A stretch of 64,000 nucleotides of DNA, taken from NCBI RefSeq assembly GCF_000003605.2, contig NW_003143796.1, positions 299,746 through 363,745 of the forward strand, written 5' to 3'. Within the stretch, counting starts at the first letter, position 1; each line of letters opens with the position of its first letter. Made by a program: the position numbers and the translations under genes. Source of the DNA: Saccoglossus kowalevskii. Lineage: Eukaryota; Hemichordata; Enteropneusta; Harrimaniidae. A model generated the notes under the pieces. It saw only the letters and a program-made list of their open reading frames with translations. It had not been told where the DNA came from and ran no database searches. Positions 49,257 through 61,850 of the stretch are shown here, piece by piece.

Positions 49257-52200
49257 GTAAGTTGTGTGGATTCGCAAACTTAATTTGACTGTTTATAAAA
49301 TTAAACCAAGGCTTACAGAATGATCGAGTTTTTATTTTGTGGTTGTGTGAATTTTTATATAAATAGCAGAGAATCATGCGTAAAATGCAATTTGAAACAC
49401 GGTTACAACTACAACGCCGTTCAATTCTGTATTGCTATGTGTATTGTCCGAAATTCGACTTACGTAACTCCATCTAGTCATTGAAAGGGCGCGTTCATGA
49501 TGTTGAACATTTGATATATTATCATTTATTTTATTGTCAGGAGATTGTACAGAGTTCCCGGATACACAGAATGCATTTTCCACGTTATGTACCCTTGGCA
49601 CGAATTATGGCAGTACGTGTACTTTCGAGTGTTTAAATGGATATACAGAATCTTCGTTATTAGTTGCTACATGTTATGGTACAACGTGGACTGTCAACCC
49701 TATCGTGTGTAGGGGTAAGCATGCGTTAATTTATTCATGTCTCGTTTTCTATATAATTTGCTATAGGGATCCGACAATGATAGTTATGTGTTATTTTGAC
49801 TGTATTGTTATTTATTAACCAGACAACGTGGACGCAATAAGAATTACATGGACAACTCAAATTAACCGTACTTGGCTAATGCAAATGAAATGTACATTTA
49901 ATTGTCACAAAACAGGACACACATAATGGTAAAAGTGGTGTTGATTAATTTATAATTTGTTGTTTCGAGCTTAAATTTAAAAACAGACGTCTACTTAATG
50001 AAATAATGACTGTTGTTAATGAGTATACAACGCGTGGTTGCTATAAGCCGTTAAGCAATTTTTGCTTAATGTGATTTTTGACGATTTTCTTAAAAAATAA
50101 TTTTCTGTGAACAAAATGTTTATATTTAATAATAATAATTTTTGTGTCATCCTTCCTTCTACCCTCGGGTCTTTGGGTAAGACCCGGCATTGGGACTGTA
50201 AAACAGCAGATCGAAAGGACATACTAGAAAACATAATGATAATAATAATTAAATGAGTATAATATTGCCACTGAATATGCAGATGTATACATGAGGAAGA
50301 TACATATATTTTATATCGGGGTACGGAATCCAAAACAGGTTTATACAAAGTAATATGCCGTTATATGAAGAATGTAAGCATAATTTGTATCATATACTTA
50401 AAGTTATTATTTGTTTTGTGTATATCAACCTTTCATTTGCATAAAAATTTTCATTCTCCATTGCAGTTGTGACTTGTCCAGCTATTATTACCCCGTCAAA
50501 TGGAGGCATGTCATGTACACCAGAATCAGGTACAGGATACAATACTGTATGTACATTCACTTGTGATGCTGGATATACCTCATCTGGATCATCGTCTAGA
50601 ACTTGTCAGTCAGATGGACAATGGAGTGGATCTGATTTTACATGTACAGGTAATTCGTGTTGATATTAGTAATAACTTGTGTTATTTTCACAATTGGTCA
50701 GTCATTGTGATTTATTCACATTGTTGCTTTATTTTATATATATATCATATTGTTTTGCAGTTGTCACTTGTCCAACTGTCAGTGTCCCATCACACGGAGG
50801 CATGTCATGTTCACCCGCAACAGGAACAGATTACAATACTAAATGTACATTCACCTGTGATACTGGATATACACCATCTGGTTCAGTATCTAGAACTTGT
50901 CAATCAACTGGACAATGGAGTGGATCTGAGTTCGCGTGTACAGGTAAATCATATTGTCATGAGAAGTACATTAGTATAGCCATATGCAACAATACCATAC
51001 AAATGTGCTGCTGACATTGCCTATGTATAACGTGTGAGATAACATTTAATGTATTATATTATATTTAAACCATTAGTAAAGTATAACGATTATTTATTAA
51101 TTCTTCGTTGCAGCTGTGACTTGTCCAATTATCATGGCTCCAACGTATGGCAACATTGCATGTACACAGGACGGTTCTGTGACATCTGCAACAAATTACA
51201 CTACGGAATGTACTTTCACCTGTAATACTGGATATACCTCATCTGGATCATCGGTTAGAATTTGTCAATCAACTGGAGATTGGAGTGGATCTGATTTCAC
51301 GTGTACAGGTAAACCATATTGACACTAGTTTTAATTAATATTAATTTTATTGTTTGTTAAATATAATGTTTTGATTATTTTGTATTATTTGATATTATAT
51401 ATTCATATTTGCAGTAGTAACATGCCCAATTGTAAGAGCTCCCTCAGACGGTGACATTTCGTGTACACCAGTATCAGGAACAGAATACAACACTGTATGT
51501 ACATTCAATTGTGATACTGGATATACCCCATCTGGATCATCGTCTAGAACTTGTCAATCAACTGGACAATGGAGTGGATCTGAATTCACATGTACAGGTA
51601 AATTATGTTAACATTGTAAATAATGAATGTGTGTGTATTTTTACATTCTTGGTAATTTATTAGTCACTGTTCATTATTGGTTAATTCTTACCAAGTATTC
51701 AGGTGCTTATTTAATAATTTGCATTTGCCTTATTCAAAAACGCTCTCTCTAGGTTGACATATCAACCTTTCATTTGTATAATAATATTCATTCTTTGCAG
51801 TTGTGACTTGTCCAGCTATTAATGCCCCATCAAATGGTGGCATGTCATGTACACCATCAGGAACGGATTACGACACTGTATGTACATACTGGATATACCC
51901 CATCTGGATCATCGTCTAGAACTTGTCAATCAAATAGACAATGGAGTGGATCTGATTTCTCATGTACAGGTAAATCATGTTGGCATTATTAAATAACTTA
52001 GTGTTGTTAGTTATAGACAGTTTGGTAGCGATATTGTCACATGCAACAATAACAAACCCATGTGTTGCTCAAATTGCCAATGTAATATATATTTCGGAGA
52101 TGACACTGTAATTGACTCTCACTAATATGCAAATTGGGGAAATAGTCCCTTCCAATGTCTGTAAATACAGTACTGGATAAACAAATCTGAAGTCAGGTAA

Positions 52201-55200
52201 ATCGAGGCCACGAAAGTCAAACAATATATTTACCGTATTGTCAAACTATTCTGAGGCATCATGTGAAAATCACAATGAGTGACATAAACAAAACTCACGT
52301 AAAAGGAAAATATGAACATCACCCACATAAATGTTATTGGAATATGGTTACTTTCAGTATGTGATGCTGATAGATGGGGCGATAATTGCCATGAATACTG
52401 TACATGTATCAGTGGTTCTAGTTGTAACAATGTTGATGGTCTGTGTACAGAATGTGATCACTCAGAATGTGACAAACGTAAGTCATAAATCAAATAGTAT
52501 GTGTATATAGTGTGATTACACCGTGCATCATTTGATTATCTAGGATTGTATACGTAGAATATTAATATTTATGTGTTTAGCCTGGGGCTATTTAGATGTT
52601 TCTTTGGTAAAATAAATGTGGTTCAGTGATCAAAGAATCAAATCAATTATCAATGTCTTTTGGATAGGCACACTTCATTAAAATTAAAGTATGTTCTATA
52701 CAATTACATGACATGGAGCAGCCATTTTCTGATTTATACATCGGCCAAGTGATTGACAGTGCTAGTAGCCAATCAGCGGAGTGATCAGTGTCAATTGATG
52801 TTGGGAATATCGGAATAATTTGTCAATGGGGAAATTATGTTGACATCGCCTGGCACTTCAAATTAAATTAAGACAGCTAGTAGCTAAGGCCGCGGGACTT
52901 CGGGTAGTTGTTTCGGGGTAAGCCCCCCACAACACCCCGCTTTACCGTTGTGTTCCCTACACTTTTACCACGCCGGGCAGATGCAGGTGATAATAGTATT
53001 TCTTAATTTTAGTCCTTATGTACTGTTTATAGCGGAGGGATCGTCACCTGCGGCCGCGCAAGAATAGAGTGCCAAATGACGATAACAACGCACGCTAAAA
53101 ACACGAAGACGCATGAGTAATATTTATAAACAACGATGCGCGATGACTGTCTGCCGCATGCGCAGGTGACGACTCCCCCGCATTAACACAATGCATATCT
53201 ACAATGGTAGTAACACCACCATGACTTGATCACTCTGACTGCTACTTCAGACAAGTTTTGTGTATTGTAAAATGTCTGTATCATATATAAAAGAGAAAAT
53301 AACTGTTTTCTACAACGTATGTTTACTTAATGTTAATTCATGACTGGGCGAGTTTTTAAAATTCACATCATTTTCGATAATCCATTCATTCAGGAAATCT
53401 TCAAGTTTCATTGAATCACCAGGGTATATATACCATCAACTACACTGACGTGTTAGAAATTATCTGTAGTGTAAACCTACCGAGTGTTGATGTATCCGTG
53501 TGGTGGATTGCACCAAACTACACATCCGATCCAGTTGTTCCTGTGAATGGTGTGATCAATTTGAATAAAACAGATTTACCAGAGGTAGACAGCGGAGTGT
53601 ATGGGTGCTATGCAGAAGCACGGAATTCAGTGGGTGTTATTGTTGGAAATTCAACTGCAAGCATCATTGTTGAGGTACAAAGTAAGTGTATTTTTTATTT
53701 AGTACTTGGCATATTTAACATTTTATAATCCAGGAAAAGTTATTGGTTTAATGTACTCTTTTCAGTATTCACACTATAACGTCTTATAAAATTGTGTTAT
53801 CAATACTCGTATACCAACTTATAATTCAGAAAATATATAGGTAGCATCGTTCCTGGCGTGGAAGTGCTAGTAAAGGTTGTATGATTTCGGAAAAGAATTT
53901 TAAAACTGTTGATGAACCGTCCACCTCCAAACACGATACATGAATGTAGGCTTTGTTTCCAATGCTGTTGACGAGAAACAAATTATGCAATGGTGAGAAT
54001 GCAATTCATCGATCACTCAACCAATATACACATGAGAATACAAGATCATATCATGGTGTAAATACACTACTGTATTTAATAAAGAGTGAATACATTACTT
54101 GTAGACATAATTTGAATTGTATCACTTTACACTTTTTACTATGTCCTAATCAAACACGTTAATAAGTACATATTGCAATTTGTTGATATCTCACAGGACA
54201 AACGTATCATCAATTCACTGCTAGTTACTCTGTACATATTAATGAGACACACACCGTGCCACATAGTTCTACTTATTACCCGACCACACTGCAATACTCT
54301 GAAGACATTGATAAAACTAACAGCGTGTCAGCACAGTTGATTAGTTCCAGCACTGCCATCATCATTGGAGTGTCTGCCGCTGTTGGCGCACTATTGATCG
54401 CTATTATTGCAACCATAGTATGTGTTGCTAGGCGATCCAATAAATTAGAAGTGTTGGAGACACAAATTCCTACAACGGACATAATGCAAGGTAGTTATGA
54501 TATGTAAATTATTTCATAAGTTTAATACATCATCGTATACCTAATTACTCTGATTATAATTATGTTTATCATTACCCATTACGCCATTAAGTTATATTAA
54601 ATCACGAATAGCCTTACACGTCTAGCGCATATAACTTCCTAATGTAATATATTATCTACAACTTATGTTTGTATACTCTTGGCTGATGACAAGGTACAGA
54701 AACGACAACGACTATTAATAGTTGAACAGATTTTTTTTAAACACTAACATTGCCATGACAATGAGAAACTTATGTACTTTATGAATTCGAGTGGGAAGGG
54801 TATCTATAACACTGTTATGATTGGTCAATTAAGACGTGCTATGACTAGCTATATTATGCATCATCCACGTGAGATTGAGAGTGACATATGAGTGGGTATC
54901 AAGTCGAAGGCCATTGTATAAGATTGGTCACATAGAAGAAACACGAACGTTCTGTGATTTTATTTCCAACTTTTTATTTTAGATACAAATTATATTGCAA
55001 AAGCCAACAGTCTTGTATCGAAATATGAATTTCCCTTAAATCGTCTGCAATATGTGTCCGAACTTGGAAGTGGTCATTTCGGGGTGGTGTACAAGGCAAT
55101 TGCTTCTGGTATTGCAGGAAAAAAAGACGCTCTTCCTGTTGCGGTCAAAAAATTGAAAGGTAAGTTCAGATTTAAAAAAAATGGCAAAAATAATATATGA

Positions 55201-58200
55201 TGGTTCCGGTAACGAAAGCATAGATGGATGAATGAAAGAAATTGAATGGAATAAATTAGGTGCTGAACAATTTGTTTTAATTAGCGAAAGCAAAATTGTA
55301 CGGTAACAAATCTTTGAACTATGGATATAAGGACTCCGAGATGTGTGGATGTCAGTTATGATAGAGGGAGAATTCCATATATGGCATTTCTTCAAACCAA
55401 ATATTTATTAAAAAAATGTATCATACTATTTTCCATACTAATATATATGTATGTTATGCCCTCATAGAATTGGTTGAACTCCAATCGTATACAATTACAT
55501 TTTCTAACTATGTATACCAAATTGATTGAAAGCGTACGTAGACGTAAATAACCCAATGTATAAGAATCCACGTGGACAATATGCAACACACCCGGTAATA
55601 TGCATGCGTCTCAGATGTCAAACTCTCCATAATTTCTATTAACATTTCTGAGGACAGACACTGCCACGTCGTCTCAAAAAGAAGACATGCTACGTGAAAT
55701 TCAACTTTTACAAGAGATAGGGGAGCATCCAAACATATTGGGTATTCTTGGATGTTGCACTTCTGAGGAACCATACCTTCTCATTACCGAATATATGAAG
55801 TACGGGGATCTCAAAAACTTCCTATGGCAATCCAAAAAGGTAGATTTATTTTGTGTGTGTTTATAATAAAATATTTATTATGTTATGAGGAAGACGAGGA
55901 GACGAATATGTGAGGCTAACGTTGGCGGAAAACATTTGATTTTATAATACGACGGTATATCTGGCATAATGCAATCTAAGTGAAACATTCAGAACTCTTA
56001 CAAGGATAATTTGCATAACATTATACAATACTGAATAAATAGGTGATGCCTCAATTCAAGTTGGTTCATACCAATGTGTTGAGGCGAATATTAAAATACC
56101 GAATACAATATTTTAACAATTTTGGGGAATTTCTGTGAATTTGTTTCTGCGTTTGAAAAAGAACACATTTACATAGTATACGTCATCATTCATCGTAACA
56201 GTTCGCAGGATCAATTGGGGTTAGTTAGGGCGCAATAGAAAAACGTAACGCAATGACTTCACGCGATAATATCTCATAGTAGGTGTATGTTTGAAATGAG
56301 TGGCATTGTATTCCAATTACTGTCTTCCGTCATTTGCTATCTTTCAGAAACAAATCCAAGCGGAGGATACAATTTATAATTTGTGTGAGAAGAATTATTT
56401 TCAAATTGGCAGGCAAATCGCAATGGGCATGGTGAGGAAATCAGCAGTTTTTTGAGGGGGGGCTTAAGATCTTTGATATGTTAGTCCCTATACAGTACGC
56501 ATTAAATTTCTGGTTCGTGGTTGTTATTCCAAATGATTGTCGTCATCGTTGCTATGCATATTTTCAGGAGTTTTTGGCCAACAAGAAGTATGTGCATGGC
56601 GATTTGGCTGCGAGGAATATTCTGGTTGGGGAAGACTTGCTAATTAAAATAACTGATTTCGGACTGACTAATGATGTATACCTGCGGGGTTGGATGGATC
56701 TTCCTGCAGACACAATGAGACCTATCCACTGGGTTAGTCCCGAAACCAACCTAGAAGGGAAATGTACTATGCAAAGTGATGTGTAAGTAACGACGTGTAC
56801 TAGTGTGTTATGTTGTGTTGTGTTGTGCTATGCTGTGTTCTGGTGTGGTATGTTGTGTTCTGTTGGAACATACTGTTCATCATTCATAATGCTTTGTACG
56901 TTATTATTTGTTATATATCTCTTTGACTTAGATGGTCATTCGGCATAGTACTTTATGAGATTGTTACAAGGGGTGGTCGACCATATCCGGGAATGACTCC
57001 AAGAGAAGTGCTGATTAACTTACGGAATGGCTACAGAATGCCAAAACCACACGGCTGTTCTCCCGTGATGTAAGTTGTATAAACATGCAGTATTTCACCT
57101 TAAATATAAATGTATGTGGATGCCGCGCAGCGCGTGTTCGGATTTATTTTAAACAGTATATTTTACACGCGTCGCTATGTCGAAGGGGATGCGGCGTGAC
57201 GACCACCCTTTAACTTATAATGTTAGTTAATATTTGTGCATGTGCTCACTGTGTATAGAATTTATTAAAAAAAATCTGTGTTTTGTCGCTTCCAAAGTAG
57301 TGTCAGTTCAAATAATTACAAATAAATGTGTGTATTGAATTATAAGTACATACAAACACCTTGCGCTGGCGTAGATCTGGATCACAGAACTGAATGGAGT
57401 CATGATCAAAAAATTCAACGTCATTTTCTGTTTCATTTTGAACATGATATTTTGTTAATAAGCCACTGTTATCCCACCACGTCGGGGTCGATGTTGGTCC
57501 TATATTACTGTAGGCCGTCGTAATGTGACGTCATATGTTCACATTTTGCCAACTACTCTGCGAATATCTGATGATAAATGTCGCTCAATGATCAGTACTA
57601 GCTTGCGATGTGATGTGACGACGTTACGCGTGGTTGTTTTATTAACATAGACACGTACCTGCACGTATATTAAATAACTACAACAGCAAACAACGACTTT
57701 TTGTTATCTTCAGTTTGTGTAAGATCGGTTCTTGCCAACCACTCAGTGCACACGCATACACGCCGAAAACGGAAAACAAGTGCCTACGCTTACACAACTT
57801 GGATAAATTACATAGTTTGTTACACAATATTTAAATGTGCTCTGCGTGGTGACTGTAACGCTTACAGTTCACACACGTTACTCAGATGGTAAAACAAATA
57901 AATCATATTTCTGACCCACTATATTTCCAATCTTAACCTATCAGTCTATTTGAACAGGTATGAACTTATGACGCAATGTTGGCAAGAAGACCCGGAAGAG
58001 AGACCGAATTTTACTCAGCTTCGTGATCGATTAAACGAGTTGCTTAGCCAGTTTGCCGACTACCTCAACAACCCACCTGTTAAATATATAAATATAACTG
58101 ACGTACCACTAGTAGATAACATGGCAAATAAAACATCATCCGATGAATTCAATGTTGGTGACAGTAGCGCATCCGGTTATCTGTCACCGAAAAACTCTGA

Positions 58201-58417
58201 TGAAGACAATTCAGTGAGTGAGAGCGGCGGCTTCGCCGATAGACAACCGTATTTTACCTCCCTGGAGCCAGATAAATTTACAAATACAGGATTGGATAGC
58301 ATGGAACTGTCCGGTATAACCACGGACAATCCACACCGAATAAACGAATCGTCCGAAAAATTATGCTCCGGCGAAGACCATCAAGCGAGCAAAAGTGGCC
58401 GTATTTCACCGCCGTGA
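49184..58417 (+). CDS. Gene D: receptor tyrosine kinase with sushi, EGF and Ig ectodomain
   Basis: Fifteen coding exons with consistent phases total 2949 bp (982 residues). They are 49184-49256, 49541-49714, 50467-50649, 50761-50943, 51114-51308, 51415-51597, 52358-52477, 53394-53681, 54197-54490, 54983-55159, 55658-55839, 56348-56431, 56568-56782, 56932-57069 and 57958-58417. A sixth sushi exon (51801-51969) is broken and left out. Domains: signal peptide 1-24, five sushi (25-330), Tie/MEGF EGF (331-370), Ig (371-466), stalk, membrane span (about 520-544), kinase (about 586-865) and a tail with SH2-type motifs. It is a single-pass plasma-membrane receptor that should phosphorylate tyrosines after ligand-driven clustering. 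The ligand is unknown. The kinase looks closest to the Tie/FGFR/VEGFR side of the family, but the sushi-EGF-Ig order is unlike a vertebrate RTK. The start is fixed by the shared signal-peptide exon. Confidence 0.85.
49541..49714 (+). CDS. Gene D first sushi exon
   Basis: A 174 bp phase 1-1 exon, [17 protein letters not shown], with [13 protein letters not shown] and [11 protein letters not shown]. Orthologous in position to the first sushi exons of A and B. Confidence 0.85.
50467..51597 (+). CDS. Gene D four tandem sushi exons
   Basis: Exons 50467-50649, 50761-50943, 51114-51308 and 51415-51597 are all phase 1-1 (183-195 bp). Each reads V(V/A)TCP, then GGMSC or a variant, CTF(T/N)C(D/N), GYT(S/P)SGS, C(Q)S, and WSGS(D/E)F.CTG, the CCP pattern with short loops. 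Introns are only 106-170 bp here, against kilobases elsewhere. The repeats are alike, so the array grew recently by exon duplication. Confidence 0.95.
51801..51969 (+). pseudogene. Gene D sixth sushi exon, broken by an 11 bp deletion
   Basis: Splice sites (TTTGCAG and CAG/GTAAAT) are intact, and the start [17 protein letters not shown] is normal. After TVCT an 11-base loss relative to the other repeats shifts the frame and reaches a stop at TAG. Its upstream intron ('tatcaacctttcatttg') matches the intron before 50467, so this is a duplicate of that exon. Because all sushi exons are phase 1-1, skipping it leaves the protein in frame. Confidence 0.8.
52358..52477 (+). CDS. Gene D EGF-like exon
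   Basis: A 120 bp phase 1-1 exon, [16 protein letters not shown], then [16 protein letters not shown] and DHSECDK. Counterpart of 868-987 (A) and 26937-27056 (B). Confidence 0.9.
52965..53182. repeat. GC-rich foldback element in gene D intron
   Basis: CGGAGGGATCGTCACCTGCG (from 53033) is inverse to CGCAGGTGACGACTCCCCCG (53161-53180). A further 'gcagatgcaggtga' lies at 52977. The GC-rich block stands out in an AT-rich intron between the EGF and Ig exons. MITE-like. Confidence 0.5.
53394..53681 (+). CDS. Gene D immunoglobulin-like exon
   Basis: A 288 bp phase 1-1 exon with the Ig marks in order: LEIICSV (first Cys), VWWIAP (Trp), [15 protein letters not shown] (D-x-G-x-Y-x-C) and ASIIVEV. One Ig domain of about 95 residues, with N-glycosylation sequons (NYT twice, NKT and NST). 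Gene B has FN3 domains in this place. Confidence 0.9.
54197..54490 (+). CDS. Gene D stalk and membrane-span exon
   Basis: A Ser/Thr-rich stalk precedes the hydrophobic span [20 protein letters not shown], followed by IVCVARR, a stop-transfer RR. The juxtamembrane part is short ([16 protein letters not shown]). Phase 1-1. Confidence 0.9.
54983..58417 (+). CDS. Gene D tyrosine kinase and C-terminal tail exons
   Basis: Six exons encode a full kinase: glycine loop [11 protein letters not shown] (593-603), VAVKKLK (Lys620), [10 protein letters not shown] (Glu637), HGDLAARN (722-729, Asp724), DFG (742-744), an activation loop with Tyr750, PIHWVSPE (764-771), [20 protein letters not shown] and [13 protein letters not shown] is HGD and APE is SPE; the catalytic Lys, Asp and DFG are kept, so it may still be active. 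The tail has YINI (a Grb2-type YxN), GYLSP and PYFTSL. It ends at TGA 58415-58417. In another frame the next bases read HNSPEYVNEV then an acidic end and stop, which looks like an older C-terminus. Confidence 0.9.
56803..56865. repeat. TGTGT(T/G) minisatellite in gene D intron
   Basis: Short TGTGTTGTG and TATGTTGTG units repeat over about 60 bp between two kinase exons. Confidence 0.7.
57070..57957. other. Gene D last intron
   Basis: The 888 bp between the last two kinase exons. The frames in it are short and lack motifs; I found no extra exon, and none is needed for a complete kinase. Confidence 0.6.
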
Positions 58418-58776
58418 AGCACAACAGTCCGGAGTATGTGAACGAAGTTGCTAGTGACGATGACGATATATAGATAATTCAGCTTACAATGTTCTGAGAA
58501 ATACACATGCATAATGCAAAATCTCGTTTCGGATTTTCATCTTGATAATGTGCAATTGCAATACATTATTTAAACTTGTTTTATGTGCGATTCGTCGGGT
58601 CCTTAGTGGTGGAAATTATCCCTTTTTCACTGTATTCAGTTTTTATATCTTGAACTTCATTGTACAAATAATATATAACTGTAAATATCAGTTTACAATT
58701 CAACACTTCAACTACATTGTGACTTACTATACAAGCACACATCTTGTTTACCTGCCTGTATTGGGTTAGACAAAAA

Positions 58777-58782
58777 AATAAA
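58777..58782 (+). terminator. Candidate poly(A) signal of gene D
   Basis: AATAAA about 360 bases after the gene D stop codon. Confidence 0.55.
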
Positions 58783-61565
58783 ACATTTTCGCTTAACCAG
58801 AGAAAAGACTGCCTTTAAAAACAATATTCTTGAAAACAAAGAGACCCAATTCAAAATCTTCTGAATAATGGCTGTGGATTTAATTAATATTTAATGTAAA
58901 GTTTATATATGCCATCAGTGTACATTATTATATCACAGACAATACACTTTTTTTTTTTCAATCATGTATTGTGAAACTTTAATTGACTGCCATTGTGCTG
59001 TTTCATTTGTTATGTCTGTGTCCTTACCCCGGAAAATATATCCGATTGAATGAAACAGTGGTGAAAACTGCTTAACAGGGATTGTAGATTTTATGTGGAA
59101 TGCCATATTGTACATGCACATGGCAAGTAATATAAACCTACTAATTTATTTTCATTTTCTTATGACTTTTGATAAATAATGTATATTTATTTTCCTTAGT
59201 CTACACATTAACTTTGAATAAATTTTATAGTTTAATAACAACATCAAGTCAACCATAGTGGTTTTTGCATTGTGATCATAATTATACTTGTCTCTGAAGT
59301 ACATTCTATATGCTGACCAAACTGGAGTCGTCAACTGCGCATGCGCATTGTTTACAAATAAGCGTCTACCCATGAACATTTGCGTTTTAACCGTGCGTTG
59401 GTGGCGACTTCCACGCTTTAATATGTCTGGGTGTTTTGTATTGTAGCGTATATCGTGTATAATATACTAACAGTATCCCCCATGGGGAGTTCAATTGGTG
59501 AATGAATTTCGAATCATCTTGTCTCCATAGCGCTACCACACTGTAACACTGACCAATCGAGTGGACTACTGAATGTAGTTCGGGTATCAGAACACATTTA
59601 TTTAGTTTGACATGTTGACAAATCAGAAACAAACAAAAAAATGGAATTTGTGCACGTTGCCATCGTTTGAACAGCTGTGTATTTAAACATTCGTAAGTTC
59701 TGGGTTCAAAATTAGCATCAGTCACATCCCTTCACCTGACACCAGAAATAGGTGGAAGACTCACAGACTCAACTTGAAGATCAATAACATTGTTAGCACT
59801 ATCAATAGCAACCTATTTTACACCTATTTTATCTCGGTGTACTGGCGTGACTCAATTCAGTATTGTTGTATTGTTGCGACGCAACTCAGATTTTGGGGAC
59901 TCCAAGAACACAACCATACAGAAATGGAGCAACGTCGTAGAATGCGGCATTTGTGAGTTTGTAATAATTTAGTACAACGTGAAACGGACACCAAAAACCA
60001 GACCGACAGAACAGCATTCCTAAAACACTTTGAAGAGGAAGTAACTGTCAACAGTTAGGATTTCCAAGCCGAGCTCAAATTCGCGTTTCATTTTTTTAAT
60101 GATAATAATAATAATAAAATTAATATTTGCTTGTTATTTGTACCATACAAACAAATCTGGCGGAGAACGCATGATACGACAGAATAAAATATTACAAATA
60201 AAAAAATGGCAACATAAATATTGACAGTAATTCACGAACAATGAGTAATATATTTGAATTTTTCCTGAGATGTATAGTATACATTTACTGATACAATTTA
60301 CAATTACTGATAGTACATACAAAACAGTTGAGTGGAGGAACGTTAGATTGATTTGTTTAGTACACAATGTCAATCAATTCACTGATATACGTTATACGTT
60401 AAGGGTTAGTAGTGGTAATCGCACTACGATCTGGCCCTCGAAATTCACTGAATAATGACTTAGATTTTTTTAGTGTCCTTCTGTGCATTCAAATCACCAC
60501 AAAAGAATTACTTAATCACACTAAAGTTAAATTTTTACAGCTTTCCTTTTTATGCTCAATGATCTGGGCAATAAAATTACCGTATGTGTTTACATGAGAT
60601 TCTTATTGTGCGCATGCGTGGTGCGACGATCACAACTTTTCAACTGTCAGCCGATTCAAAAGTATAACACTGAGTCATTTAACTCGTATCACGTATAGAG
60701 ACAGTTACAATTGTCATATAGTTATATCGTCTGCATTTTTAGTTTTCCATATAGCGCCCTCTATGCAGCCATGTTAAATTCAAAATATCTTGTTTCTTAT
60801 TGAAAAAGCTGTCCACAAAATTCTCACTGTATTTCATTGGCCCCCTAAGCTTTTCAGAATTTCGCCACAAACAGTGTTGCTGCACGGTCATAATTTGTTG
60901 ACAAATATATAAATGCAGAAAATAAGTGTTTCTGAATGTCCAAGGTAATTACATTTTTCAGTTTTTACCGTTTTGTTTTTGCTGCAATCGTTTGTATCAG
61001 TGAAATGCTCGTACACATCACTCAACAAACAACACTTATAATGGTGTCGGCTTAGCATAACAACACATTTATTACACGTCAAGTGTAATTAACGAATGGA
61101 AATAAGTAATCGTATAAAACGCAATAAATAATATATTTGTTCCGCCAGACAAGAAAAATGTTGTTCAATGCAGTCAACAATAAATATTACAAAACGTTTT
61201 CAAATTTCAAGACATTCTCACCATTGAGATTGAAATCTAGGTCACTCTTATTAACCCTCGGTCAGTGTGACAGTGGCAGGTCTGTGCACTATTAATAAAC
61301 ATAATAAACAGACAAAGACGCCTAAAATCAATTCCAAAACTATTTAATAAACTGGAAGTTTAACAATAAAGACAAATATGTACTAGCTCTTACCGAAATC
61401 CTTGAAATACTGTTACTATTGTTCATCACTTCAGGCAAGACGTGAAACCATTTTGGCCATACAACAGCAAACAGAAATGTATTCGCATATTCAAACCCAG
61501 AAACAATAACGCTACAATGGCCTGCATACAATGGCACGGATCACTACCCAAAACCACATAGTGGC

Positions 61566-61577
61566 TTTCCCGCCAAA
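61566..61577 (-). promoter_or_regulatory. E2F-type site TTTCCCGCCAAA
   Basis: A perfect E2F-like string, with a CRE-like TTGACGTCAA about 140 bp to the right (near 61709). Together they could mark a promoter, but no gene was identified on either side. Confidence 0.25.
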
Positions 61578-61803
61578 AATATCAAAATGTGAGCTTTTAA
61601 AACCAAATCACATGACTTTCTTAATGCTGCAAGATACTCCAGACAGCTGTCAATCGACTTCATTTGAATACAGGTCAATAGTAATCGTGACGTTTGTAAT
61701 AGCGTCATTGACGTCAAGAAACGAAAGAGGAATAAAGAAACTGATCTCAACTATAGATGGTCTCACTCATAATACAAGACAGTATTTATTAAAGAATGAA
61801 TAA

Positions 61804-61850
61804 TACATTTACACCCCGCCCGTGTTGGGGCATATCCGGGTGTAAATGTA
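61804..61850. repeat. Perfect 13 bp hairpin
   Basis: TACATTTACACCC and GGGTGTAAATGTA flank a 21-base GC-rich loop. Tip of a MITE or a chance cruciform. Confidence 0.4.

Noticed and set aside
50500-50979. Alternative frame of 159 residues over the sushi exons
   Set aside because: Shadow frame that runs through introns; the sushi frame has the cysteines and splice borders.
54670-54720. Second hammerhead-like string CTGATGACAAGG...GAAACG
   Set aside because: The bases between the core parts do not form stem II and no stem I pairs, so it is chance.
56564-56749. Minus-strand frame over the kinase exon
   Set aside because: Antisense shadow of HGDLAARN...SPE exon of gene D.
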